A stretch of DNA of 64,000 nucleotides from Gemmobacter sp. 24YEA27. GTDB lineage: Bacteria > Pseudomonadota > Alphaproteobacteria > Rhodobacterales > Rhodobacteraceae. Position 1 is the stretch's first letter; each line of letters opens with the position of its first letter. The translations under genes and the position numbers were made by a program. A model generated the notes under the pieces. The model searched no databases. It saw only the letters and a list, made by a program, of their open reading frames with translations, and was not told the DNA's origin. The DNA lies in the NCBI RefSeq assembly GCF_030052995.1, contig NZ_JASJPW010000001.1, positions 62,001 to 126,000 on the forward strand, given 5' to 3'. This document shows positions 48,346-55,841 of the stretch, piece after piece.

Positions 48346-48677
48346 CAAAAGCCACCCGGTATCTGAGGATGTCGGATTGCGGATATGAAGATGTCAGGCC
48401 TAGGTTTGATTACCTGCCGGCGCGGCTTTGCCGGCGCCTCATTCGCCGCGGCCAGCAATTTTTCACCGAATTCTTCGCCCGGGATATAAGACCGCATCCC
48501 GGCAAGATCGCCATAGGGCCCTGGCTTTAACCACTTGCAATTTGCCAGGCCGGCGCCCTCTGCCTCTTCCCCCTGGGCGGCGACGGCCTTTGCAGGCAGG
48601 GTCCGCCCATACCCCGGCGCGCGCGGACGCAGCGGCATCTTCGCCAGTGTAAGAATTGCGGCAGGGCGCATGATCAT
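48345..48677 (-). CDS. Hypothetical protein coupled to UDG and LysE genes
   Basis: 110 residues, no recognised family. It starts in an ATGA overlap with the upstream uracil-DNA glycosylase stop and ends in a TGATG junction with the LysE-type start, so translation looks continuous through it. This is the main evidence that it is real. Sequence: a basic, Pro/Ala-rich start (LRPRAPGYGRTLPAKAV), then GLANCKWLKPGPYGDLAGMRSYIPGEEFGEKLL and a Lys/Arg/Pro-rich end. No membrane segment. It could also be a spurious frame in an untranslated spacer. Confidence 0.45.
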   Translation of the reverse strand: MIMRPAAILTLAKMPLRPRAPGYGRTLPAKAVAAQGEEAEGAGLANCKWLKPGPYGDLAGMRSYIPGEEFGEKLLAAANEAPAKPRRQVIKPRPDIFISAIRHPQIPGGF

Positions 48678-49573
48678 CCCTTGTCGAGAAAGGCCCGCAA
48701 AGCGAGCAGATCGGCCCAGGCCTCGCGCTTGGCGGCGGGGGTGCGCAAAAGATAAGCCGGATGTGTCATCGGCAAAAGCGGCTTGTCCAGCGCGGTCGTC
48801 CAGCTGCCCCGCGCGCGCAGGATGCCGCGATTGCCGGTCAGCGCGACAAGCGGCGTATTGCCCATGACCACGATCACATCCGGGTCAGCCAGCGCGATAT
48901 GGCGTTCGACAAAGGGGCGCAGCATGGCGATCTCGGCCGGGCTGGGGTCGCGATTGCCTTCGGGGCGCCAGGGCATGACATTGGTGATGTAGAAAGAGGC
49001 GGCCGGATCGGGGCTCTGGCGGGTCAGGCCGATGGCGCCGAACATGCGGTCCAGAAGCCTTCCGGCCTCGCCCACAAAGGGGCGTCCCTCGATATCCTCT
49101 TCGCGGCCCGGCGCCTCGCCGAGGATCAGAACCCGTGCCTTCGGATTGCCATCGGCAAAGACCGTGTTGCGGGCGCCGCGTTTCAGATCGCACAGATCAA
49201 AGCCGCGAATGGCTGTTTCCAGCGCCTCCAGCGTGGTGGCCGAGGCGGCTGTGGCGCTGGCGACCGCAACCGGATCAATCTGCGGCTCGGGCGATGGGTC
49301 GTAAGTCTGAGAGACGGCGTTCTGGCGGGTTGGGTTCTGGCCGCGCGCCGTGGCTGCGGGGGCTGCTGCGCGGACCGGCTTTTCGATCACAACCTCATAG
49401 CGGTTGACGGGTGCCTCGCCGATCACCTCGTCGATGCCGCAGTCCAGCTGCCAGTCCAGCGCGGCGTAAGAGGCATTCCAATCAGCGGCCACGGCTGCGG
49501 CAAATGCCGCCGGGTCCGGCCCTGCGCCATCCGGTTCCGCCGCCCCTGCCATGATCCCGGTTTCGATTCCCAT
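48674..49573 (-). CDS. Uracil-DNA glycosylase, family 4/5-like
   Basis: 299 residues from an ATG at 49573 (MGIETGIM); alternative starts at 49552 and 49684, none with a strong ribosome site. The N-terminal half is an Ala-rich extension typical of alphaproteobacterial members (AALDWQLDCGIDEVIGEAPVNRYE). The glycosylase domain has VLILGEAPGREEDIEGRPFVGEAGRLLDRM (motif A), ITNVMPWRPEGNRDPSP and the motif B MTHPAYLLRTPAAKREAW. Only one Cys is seen (DLCDLKRGA) where Fe-S members have a CxxC pattern. It removes uracil from DNA. Divergent from pyrB. Confidence 0.85.
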   Translation of the reverse strand: MGIETGIMAGAAEPDGAGPDPAAFAAAVAADWNASYAALDWQLDCGIDEVIGEAPVNRYEVVIEKPVRAAAPAATARGQNPTRQNAVSQTYDPSPEPQIDPVAVASATAASATTLEALETAIRGFDLCDLKRGARNTVFADGNPKARVLILGEAPGREEDIEGRPFVGEAGRLLDRMFGAIGLTRQSPDPAASFYITNVMPWRPEGNRDPSPAEIAMLRPFVERHIALADPDVIVVMGNTPLVALTGNRGILRARGSWTTALDKPLLPMTHPAYLLRTPAAKREAWADLLALRAFLDKG

Positions 49574-49701
49574 AGCGCGCAGGCTAATGCCCGCAGCGCC
49601 GCGCCACAAGCCAGCCGCCGCCAAAGCAGCACCGACAGCGGCGCTTGCCCCTTTTCCCCCGCTTTGCGATAAGAGATCACGCACATTACAGGGATCACGC
49701 C

Positions 49702-50664
49702 ATGGCTTTCCATGCCCGCCACCTTCTCGGGATCGAGCCGCTCTCGCCCATGGAGATCACCACCATCCTCGATCTCGCCGACCGCTATGTCGATCTGAAC
49801 CGCCGCACGGTGAAACAGTCGGACACCCTGGCGGGGATGACGCAGATCAACATGTTTTTCGAGAACTCGACCCGCACGCAGTCAAGTTTCGAAATCGCGG
49901 GCAAGCGCCTTGGCGCCGATGTGATGAACATGAATATGGCGACCTCCTCGGTGAAAAAGGGCGAGACGCTGATCGACACCGCGATGACGCTGAACGCGAT
50001 GCATCCCGATCTGCTGGTGGTGCGGCACGGCGCCTCGGGCGCGGTCAATCTTCTGGCGTCCAAGGTGAATTGCGCGGTGCTGAACGCGGGCGACGGGCGG
50101 CATGAACACCCGACCCAGGCGCTTTTGGATGCGCTGACGATCCGCCGGGCCAAGGGGCGGATCGACCGGCTCACCATCGCGATCTGCGGCGATGTCGCCC
50201 ATAGTCGCGTTGCGCGCTCGAACCTGATCCTTCTGGGCAAGATGGGCAATAACCTGCGCCTGATCGGGCCGCCGACGCTGATGCCCTCGGGCTTTGCCGA
50301 ACTGGGCGCGACGATCATCGAGGATATGCGCGAGGGCCTGAAAGGCGCCGATGTGGTGATGATGCTGCGGCTTCAGAAAGAGCGGATGGATGGCGGCTTC
50401 ATTCCCTCGATGCGGGAATATTACCACCGCTACGGGCTCGATGCCGAGAAACTGGCCTATGCCAAACCGGATGCCATCGTGATGCATCCGGGGCCGATGA
50501 ACCGGGGCGTCGAGATCGATGGCGAGATTGCCGATGACATCAACCGCTCGGTGATCCAGGACCAGGTCGAGATGGGGGTCGCGGTGCGGATGGCCTGTAT
50601 GGATCTGCTGGCGCGCAATCTGCGCAGCGAGCGCGGCCGCCGGATCGCCGAGAGCTATGTCTGA
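49702..50664 (+). CDS. pyrB: Aspartate carbamoyltransferase catalytic subunit
   Basis: 320 residues from [19 protein letters not shown]; the longer frame to 49645 lies in the UDG promoter region. The carbamoyl-phosphate loop is [20 protein letters not shown], then [33 protein letters not shown] and the C-terminal [18 protein letters not shown]. It makes carbamoyl-aspartate in pyrimidine synthesis. The next enzyme gene, a pyrC-like one, is 2.6 kb away beyond six small membrane-protein frames, all on the same strand with tiny gaps, so probably one operon. Confidence 0.96.
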   Translation: MAFHARHLLGIEPLSPMEITTILDLADRYVDLNRRTVKQSDTLAGMTQINMFFENSTRTQSSFEIAGKRLGADVMNMNMATSSVKKGETLIDTAMTLNAMHPDLLVVRHGASGAVNLLASKVNCAVLNAGDGRHEHPTQALLDALTIRRAKGRIDRLTIAICGDVAHSRVARSNLILLGKMGNNLRLIGPPTLMPSGFAELGATIIEDMREGLKGADVVMMLRLQKERMDGGFIPSMREYYHRYGLDAEKLAYAKPDAIVMHPGPMNRGVEIDGEIADDINRSVIQDQVEMGVAVRMACMDLLARNLRSERGRRIAESYV

Positions 50665-50673
50665 GGCGGCCGG

Positions 50674-50976
50674 ATGACCGCGAACCGGGGGCAGACCGGG
50701 GCACAAGAGCAGGCCGTGACGCGGGAACAGGCCGGAGCTGGCGCCGCGCCTGCATCTGTGATCCTGTGGCAGGCCCGGCCGGATATGCGCATCTATGCCC
50801 TGATCGCGGTCATCGGCTCTGTGATGGGCTTTTACCCCGTCCTGCGCCTTGCCACTGCCATAGCCGGAACCGGCGAGCCGCTGCCGCCGGTCGAAATCGC
50901 CTTCGCGCTGATCGCGGCGGCAATCTTCGTTTTCTCGGTCTTCATACTGGTTTTCATCCTGGCTGGCGGCTCGTGA
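50674..50976 (+). CDS. Small membrane protein, first half of a PH-like membrane protein?
   Basis: 100 residues, 9 bases after pyrB. After a Gln/Ala-rich start it has SVILWQARPDMRIYALIAVIGSVMGFYPVL and a second helix IAFALIAAAIFVFSVFILVFILAGG. The ILWQxRP box followed by two helices is the same head as in the genes at 51344 and 52631. There the helices lead straight into a beta-rich domain; here the frame stops and the beta-rich part is the next gene. So it is either a split gene or one gene broken by a one-base loss near 50965-50973. Confidence 0.6.
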   Translation: MTANRGQTGAQEQAVTREQAGAGAAPASVILWQARPDMRIYALIAVIGSVMGFYPVLRLATAIAGTGEPLPPVEIAFALIAAAIFVFSVFILVFILAGGS

Positions 50977-51218
50977 TCGAATATCGCCTGGAGCAAGGGA
51001 CCTTCTTTGTCGAGCGCCGGTTTCTCGGCAGGCTCCGCAGCCGCGCCTATCCCGTATCCGGGCTCCGTTTCTTTCGCATCCGCAGGTTTTCCTGCCTGGT
51101 TCAGGCCGGAAAACCCGGCCCTGACGGCAGCTGGCCTGCCAGCTCCACCATAACCCTGTTCAGTGCAGCCGATCGTGACAGCCTGCGCCGCGCGCTGCCG
51201 GAAGGAACCTTCCCGTGA
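50973..51218 (+). CDS. PH-like domain protein, second half of the preceding gene?
   Basis: 81 residues from a GTG that overlaps the previous stop (GTGA). Begins VIEYRLEQGTFFVERRFLGRLRSRAYPVSGL and ends LFSAADRDSLRRALPEGTFP, resembling the membrane-attached PH-type domain of the paralogues downstream. The combined 545 bases plus one would make a 181-residue protein, the same layout as those paralogues. No transmembrane segment of its own. Confidence 0.5.
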   Translation: MIEYRLEQGTFFVERRFLGRLRSRAYPVSGLRFFRIRRFSCLVQAGKPGPDGSWPASSTITLFSAADRDSLRRALPEGTFP

Positions 51219-51340
51219 CCACGCCCGACCCCAATCGCAAACCCACAAAAGCCGAGATGCGCCAGGGCGGCATGGTCGCCACCGCGGTCCTGCTGATCCT
51301 CGTGGTGCTGACCGTGGTTTTCGTCTGGGTCGGAGGCTGA
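51215..51340 (+). CDS. 41-residue single-pass membrane protein
   Basis: Starts at a GTG overlapping the previous stop (GTGA at 51215-51218) and ends 3 bases before the next ATG. Composition: a polar head TTPDPNRKPTKAEMRQGG and one helix MVATAVLLILVVLTVVFVWVGG. Too short for ordinary ORF calling, but the coupled junctions on both sides support it. Function unknown. Confidence 0.6.
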   Translation: MTTPDPNRKPTKAEMRQGGMVATAVLLILVVLTVVFVWVGG

Positions 51341-51343
51341 TCC

Positions 51344-51958
51344 ATGACCCCCACCGCCCCGCCAGGCTGGGAGGATATTCTCGACCCGGGCGAGGAGATT
51401 CTATGGCAGGGGCGCCCGGAGGCACGGTTCGACTGGATGCGAATCCTCAGTTTCCGCCTGATCGCAGGCCTTCCTTTCACCGGCTTCGCGCTGATCTGGA
51501 TCTATATGGCCTCGGGGGCTGGCATTGGTCTTCCCTTTCCGGTCAACCTGATCTTTATCGCCTTCGGCCTGCCCGTGCTTTTCATCGGCCTGACCCTGTG
51601 TTTCGGTGCGCCGCTCGGGCGCTGGCTGCGGCTCAGAGGCAGCTTCTACACGCTGACCGACCGTCATGCCTTTATCGCGACTGAAATTCTTGGCCGCCGC
51701 CGGCTGCAGCGCTTTGCGCTGAACTCCGGCCTGCATCCGGCGCTGGAAGAGGGGCTGCCAGGTTCAGTCTGGTTCGCGACCCGCAGCTGGGATGTGGTCA
51801 GCCTGACGCGCGGCAGCCTCATCGGCTTTGTCCATAGCATCGGGATTTTCGGAGAAAAGATCGGATTCGAGCAAATCCCCGAAGCACGGCGCGTCTTCGC
51901 GCTGATGCTCGATGCCATGCGCCAGCCTGCATCCCCGACTGGTCGGGGCGCATCATGA
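51344..51958 (+). CDS. Membrane protein with PH-like domain, paralogue A
   Basis: 204 residues. Layout: WEDILDPGEEILWQGRPEARF, two helices (residues about 34-58 and 64-86), then a beta-rich domain opening with LRLRGSFYTLTDRHAFIATEILGRRRLQRF and ending IGFEQIPEARRVFALMLDAMRQ. The xLWQGRP box, paired helices and YTLTDRRA strand recall membrane PH-domain proteins such as the photosynthetic-assembly protein PuhB, but there are no photosynthesis genes here. Its stop overlaps the next start (ATGA). Confidence 0.7.
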   Translation: MTPTAPPGWEDILDPGEEILWQGRPEARFDWMRILSFRLIAGLPFTGFALIWIYMASGAGIGLPFPVNLIFIAFGLPVLFIGLTLCFGAPLGRWLRLRGSFYTLTDRHAFIATEILGRRRLQRFALNSGLHPALEEGLPGSVWFATRSWDVVSLTRGSLIGFVHSIGIFGEKIGFEQIPEARRVFALMLDAMRQPASPTGRGAS

Positions 51959-52572
51959 CACAGTCGGACGCAGCTCAGATGCCTGACCGGGATCCGCTCG
52001 AAACCGGCAGACCAATCTGGAGGGGCAGACCCACCGCTGCCATCTCCTGGAAAAACACGCTCAGCCGCCAGTGCCTTATTGGCCCTCTCCTCTTTGCGAC
52101 CGGGGCCTGGCTTGCCCCCTGGCTCGGGTCAACCGGGGTCGAACATATGCAAACCCACAGAGGCATAAGGTATCCGGGCGCTGGCGGCGCGGTAATGGCG
52201 CTCAGCGGGGGCACCCTGGCTTTCGCAGGGCTTTGGCTGGCGGCGGTGCCGGTCTTCGGCACATGGCTGCGGCTGCGGTTTTGCCAATACATGCTGACGC
52301 GGTCCTCTGTCTGGATCACCTCGCCCTGGCGCGGAGTGCGGTCCTGGCCGTTGTTACCGGGGCAGCGGATCGTCGCAGATGACAGCCGGCCCGGATCGGT
52401 CTGGTTCCGGTTCAACCTGCCCCCACGCGCCGCGCCGAACCGGCCGAGCCGCCGTATCCTTTCCGCCTTTGGTGTGTCACCGCCGGATCGCATCGGGTTT
52501 GAACAGATCCCTGACGCAGCCCTTGTCGCCAGTCTGATGCGCGAGGCCATTGTCGCGCTCCCGGAAACCTGA
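51955..52572 (+). CDS. Membrane protein with PH-like domain, paralogue B
   Basis: 205 residues, overlapping paralogue A by 4 bases. Same layout: RDPLETGRPIWRGRPTAAISWKN, two helices (LIGPLLFATGAWLAPWL and GGTLAFAGLWLAAVPVF), then LRLRFCQYMLTRSSVWITSPW and the shared ending DRIGFEQIPDAALVASLMREAI. The GFEQIPxA box is almost identical to that of A (EKIGFEQIPEA), so the two arose by tandem duplication. Confidence 0.7.
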   Translation: MTQSDAAQMPDRDPLETGRPIWRGRPTAAISWKNTLSRQCLIGPLLFATGAWLAPWLGSTGVEHMQTHRGIRYPGAGGAVMALSGGTLAFAGLWLAAVPVFGTWLRLRFCQYMLTRSSVWITSPWRGVRSWPLLPGQRIVADDSRPGSVWFRFNLPPRAAPNRPSRRILSAFGVSPPDRIGFEQIPDAALVASLMREAIVALPET

Positions 52573-52630
52573 GCCCCGGAACTGATCCGCACTTCCCGAA
52601 CCTGAAATCCTGTCCCCGAGACCCGCCCCG

Positions 52631-53290
52631 ATGACCGCAACCGCGCCCCCTGCCCCGCCCGACTGGAGCCGCGATCTCGCGCCCGGAGAACGGCTGCTCT
52701 GGACCGGACGCCCGGCACCGGGGCGGCGTTATGGCCGGAATGATCTGGGCATGACGCTGATCGGCGTGATGGTGTCCCTTTTCGCTTTCCTGTGGATCGC
52801 TTTTGCCGCGACATTCCTGCGCGATCCGGCAATGGCGCCCGGTCAGGCCCCGCTCCTTGGGCTGGTGATGGTATTTTGCGCCATTGTCGCGGTGCTGAGC
52901 CTGTTCCTCGCCTCCTGGCTTTTGTGGCGCGGCTGGCTCACGCGTGAGCGGGACCTTGAACGCAGCTTCTACGCGCTGACCGACCGGCGCGCGCTGCTGC
53001 GGCTGACCGGCCCCCCGCCGCGGTTTTCGCGCCCGAAGCTCACCTCCTGGCCGATCCTGCCTGAAAGCATCCTCGAAATGACCGGCGATCCGCGCCATGG
53101 AACTGCCTCGCTGCATCTGGCGGTGCTCGTCACGGTAGACAGCGACGGTGACACGTCCTACACCCGCACCGGGTTTGAACGTCTGACGGATGCAGAACAG
53201 GTCCTGCAGCTGGTGCTCGACATTCAGGCCAAAGCAACGCTGGCCAAGGCAAAGCTGGCCAGATCCCAGCCCGACACGGATCCCGGATGA
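52631..53290 (+). CDS. Membrane protein with PH-like domain, paralogue C
   Basis: 219 residues. Opens PDWSRDLAPGERLLWTGRPAPGRRYGRND, then two helices (MTLIGVMVSLFAFLWIAFAATFL and PLLGLVMVFCAIVAVLSLFLASWLLW), then RSFYALTDRRALLRLTGPP and a shared ending TGFERLTDAEQVLQLVLDIQ. Fourth member of the cluster. Its stop overlaps the pyrC-like start (ATGA), tying the membrane genes to pyrimidine genes in one message. Confidence 0.7.
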   Translation: MTATAPPAPPDWSRDLAPGERLLWTGRPAPGRRYGRNDLGMTLIGVMVSLFAFLWIAFAATFLRDPAMAPGQAPLLGLVMVFCAIVAVLSLFLASWLLWRGWLTRERDLERSFYALTDRRALLRLTGPPPRFSRPKLTSWPILPESILEMTGDPRHGTASLHLAVLVTVDSDGDTSYTRTGFERLTDAEQVLQLVLDIQAKATLAKAKLARSQPDTDPG

Positions 53291-54564
53291 CCATCCTTCA
53301 TTTCACCAATGCCCGCCTGATCGACCCCGAAACGCTGAGCGATACGACGGGCAGCCTGACCGTGGTGGATGGCCTGATCGCCGAGCCCGCGAAGAAACTG
53401 CCGAAAGGCGCGGTCACCATTGATTGCGGCGGCAAATGCCTCGCCCCCGGGATCGTCGACTGGGGCGTCAAGATCGGTGAGCCGGGCGAGCGCCACCGTG
53501 AAAGTTTCCGCTCGGCGGGCCTTGCGGCTGCGGCGGGGGGCGTGACCACGGTGATCGCGCGGCCCGACACGCTGCCCGCGATCGACACGCCCGAAGTGCT
53601 GGAATTCGTCACACGGCGCGCCGCCGAGGCCGCCCCGGTCCGCATCCGCCATATGGCGGCACTGACCAAGGGGCGTCTTGGCCATGAGATGACCGAGATC
53701 GGCTTTTTGCTGGATGCGGGCGCACTGGCCTTCACGGATGCCTTCCATGTCTCGACCGATACCCGCGCGCTGAGCCGTGCCCTGACCTATGCGCGTTCGC
53801 TTGGCGCGCTGGTCGTGGGCCATCCACAGGAACCCGCGCTCTCAAAGGGCGGCGCCGCGACTTCCGGCAAATTCGCGAGCTTCCGCGGCATTCCGGCGGT
53901 TTCGCCCATTGCGGAACGGATGGGGCTGGAACGCGATCTTGCGCTCGTCGAGATGACCCGCGCCCGCTATCACGCCGATCAGATCACCACCGCGCATGCC
54001 CTTCCCGCGCTGGCGCGGGCAAAGGCGGCAGGTCTGGATGTCACTGCAGGCACCTCGATCCACCATCTGACGCTGAATGAGCTGGATCTGGGTGATTACC
54101 GCACCTTCTTTAAACTGACGCCGCCCTTGCGGTCGGAGGAAGACCGTCAGGCGATCATCGCGGCGCTGGCGGATGGGCTGATCGATGTGATCGCGTCCTT
54201 CCACACGCCTGCCGATGAGGAATCGAAACGTCTGCCCTTTGAAGAGGCGGCCCCCGGCGCGGTGGCGCTTGAGACAATCCTGCCGGCCGCGATGCGGCTC
54301 TACCATGCCGGCCATCTGAGCCTGCCGCAGATCTTCCGCGCCATGGCGCTGAACCCGGCGAACCGGCTTGGCCTGCCGCAGGGCAGGCTCTCGGTCTCGG
54401 CCCCGGCGGATCTGGTGCTGTTTGATCCGGATGCGCCTTTCCTGATGAACCGCTTTACGCTGCAATCGAAATCGAAGAATACGCCCTTTGACGGGGCGCG
54501 GATGGAGGGGCGCGTGCTGGCCAGCTGGGTCGGCGGGCGCGAAGTCTTTCGCTCGTCAATCTGA
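53287..54564 (+). CDS. pyrC: Dihydroorotase-like protein, probably inactive (pseudo-DHOase)
   Basis: 425 residues with the overall type I dihydroorotase/amidohydrolase fold (ends with SAPADLVLFDPDAPFLMN). The metal-binding HxH after the first strand is missing: where active enzymes have DMHVHLREPG, this has DWGVKIGEPG. The late catalytic ATDHAPH is replaced by ASFHTPA. It therefore probably has no dihydroorotase activity. In Pseudomonas and others, such inactive PyrC-like (pyrC') proteins form the scaffold of a dodecameric aspartate carbamoyltransferase with PyrB. The same role is likely here, and a true pyrC should exist elsewhere. Confidence 0.85.
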   Translation: MTILHFTNARLIDPETLSDTTGSLTVVDGLIAEPAKKLPKGAVTIDCGGKCLAPGIVDWGVKIGEPGERHRESFRSAGLAAAAGGVTTVIARPDTLPAIDTPEVLEFVTRRAAEAAPVRIRHMAALTKGRLGHEMTEIGFLLDAGALAFTDAFHVSTDTRALSRALTYARSLGALVVGHPQEPALSKGGAATSGKFASFRGIPAVSPIAERMGLERDLALVEMTRARYHADQITTAHALPALARAKAAGLDVTAGTSIHHLTLNELDLGDYRTFFKLTPPLRSEEDRQAIIAALADGLIDVIASFHTPADEESKRLPFEEAAPGAVALETILPAAMRLYHAGHLSLPQIFRAMALNPANRLGLPQGRLSVSAPADLVLFDPDAPFLMNRFTLQSKSKNTPFDGARMEGRVLASWVGGREVFRSSI

Positions 54565-54629
54565 AACGCAGCCTGGGGTAAACGCTGTCATCGGGCCCGG
54601 GCCCTGTGAGCGCAGGGGAGAGAGAATAA

Positions 54630-55280
54630 ATGCCGGATTTTGTAACCGGGCGTGAGACGCTGATTCTGGTGGCCATCCTGGCCTATCTGCTGGGATCGGT
54701 GCCGTTTGGGGTGCTGATCACCCGCGCGATGGGCCTTGGCGACCTGCGTCAGATCGGGTCGGGGAATATCGGCGCGACCAATGTTCTCAGAACCGGCAAC
54801 AAGGCGGCGGCGTTGGCGACATTGCTGCTCGATGGCGGCAAGGGCGCGCTGGCGGTTATCCTGGCGCGGAGCTGGGCTGGTGCGGAAGATGCCGCCCAGG
54901 TCGCAGCGCTGGCGGCTTTCCTTGGCCATCTCTTTCCGGTCTGGAGCGGCTTTCGCGGCGGCAAAGGGGTTGCGACCTTCCTTGGGATCCTGCTGGCGCT
55001 GGCGCCGCCGGTCGGCATTCTGACCTGCCTGACCTGGCTGATCGGCGCGATTGCGACCCGGATGTCCTCGGCGGCTGCCCTGATCGCAGCGGCCCTGACG
55101 CCGCTTTGGGTGCTGGTCGCCGGGATGCAAGACATGCCGGTCTGGATTGCCTCACCCGGTGCGGGGCGGATGCTGATCCTCGTCGTGCTGCTGACGGTGC
55201 TGATCTATATCCGCCACACCGCCAATCTGAAGCGGATCAAATCCGGGACCGAGCCGAAGATCGGCGGGAAGAAGGCCTGA
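54630..55280 (+). CDS. plsY: Glycerol-3-phosphate acyltransferase PlsY
   Basis: 216 residues, five to six helices. The three PlsY motifs are seen: GSVPFGVLITRAMGLGDLRQIGSGNIGATNVLRTGNK (motif 1), FLGHLFPVWSGFRGGKGVATFLG (motif 2) and a late RHTANLKRIKSGTEPKIGGKK (motif 3 region). It uses acyl-phosphate to make lysophosphatidate. It follows the pyrC-like gene by 65 bases, with a GGGAGAGAG ribosome site. Confidence 0.96.
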   Translation: MPDFVTGRETLILVAILAYLLGSVPFGVLITRAMGLGDLRQIGSGNIGATNVLRTGNKAAALATLLLDGGKGALAVILARSWAGAEDAAQVAALAAFLGHLFPVWSGFRGGKGVATFLGILLALAPPVGILTCLTWLIGAIATRMSSAAALIAAALTPLWVLVAGMQDMPVWIASPGAGRMLILVVLLTVLIYIRHTANLKRIKSGTEPKIGGKKA

Positions 55281-55286
55281 TCTGCG

Positions 55287-55841
55287 ATGGTTGAACTCAG
55301 CCTCGCTGTCCTGCTTCCGCTTTTGCTGCTCGCCTGGCTGCTGGCGCTTGCCCTGGGCTTGCGGCGGCGGTGGCGGGCGCGGGCAAAGGCCCGCAGACCG
55401 CTTGCGGTGCTTGATGGGTCCAATGTGATGCATTGGCGCGACGGCAGGCCGCAGATCGCCACCCTGTCCGAGGTGCTGACCCGGCTTGATCTGATGGGCT
55501 ATCGCTGCGGCGTGGTTTTTGACGCCAATGCCGGCTACCTGCTGACCGGGCGCTATATGAATGACCGGCAATTCTGCCAGCTGCTCGGACTGGAACAGGA
55601 CCATGTTCTGGTGGTGCCCCGGGGCGCGCAGGCCGATCCCTACCTGCTGGATTTCGCAAATCAAAGCGCGGCGGTAATCATCAGCAATGACCGCTTTCGC
55701 GACCGGATCGCCGGATATCCCGACCTCGCCCGCCCCGGCCGTCTGGTTCGGGGCGGCTATCGCGACAATGCGCTGTGGCTGGATCTTGCCCCGGCAGGGC
55801 AAGAGGCCAGGAAACAGGGCGCCCGCAAATCAGTAGCTTGA
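55287..55841 (+). CDS. Membrane-anchored NYN (Zc3h12a-like) ribonuclease
   Basis: 184 residues. One N-terminal helix (LSLAVLLPLLLLAWLLALALGL) and a basic stop-transfer (RRRWRARAKARRP) anchor a cytoplasmic domain. It reads LAVLDGSNVMHWRDGRPQI, GVVFDANAGYLLTGRYMND and AVIISNDRFRDRIAGYP, with Asp residues in the positions expected for the metal site of NYN/PIN-like RNases of the Zc3h12a (Regnase) type. Likely an RNA-cleaving enzyme at the membrane; targets unknown. Its 3' end overlaps that of convergent gshA by 12 bases. Confidence 0.75.
   Translation: MVELSLAVLLPLLLLAWLLALALGLRRRWRARAKARRPLAVLDGSNVMHWRDGRPQIATLSEVLTRLDLMGYRCGVVFDANAGYLLTGRYMNDRQFCQLLGLEQDHVLVVPRGAQADPYLLDFANQSAAVIISNDRFRDRIAGYPDLARPGRLVRGGYRDNALWLDLAPAGQEARKQGARKSVA

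Noticed and set aside
51344..53290. Photosynthesis assembly (PuhB-type) cluster
   Set aside because: The PH-like architecture recalls PuhB, but no puf, puh, bch or crt gene is in the window and key identity is not established.
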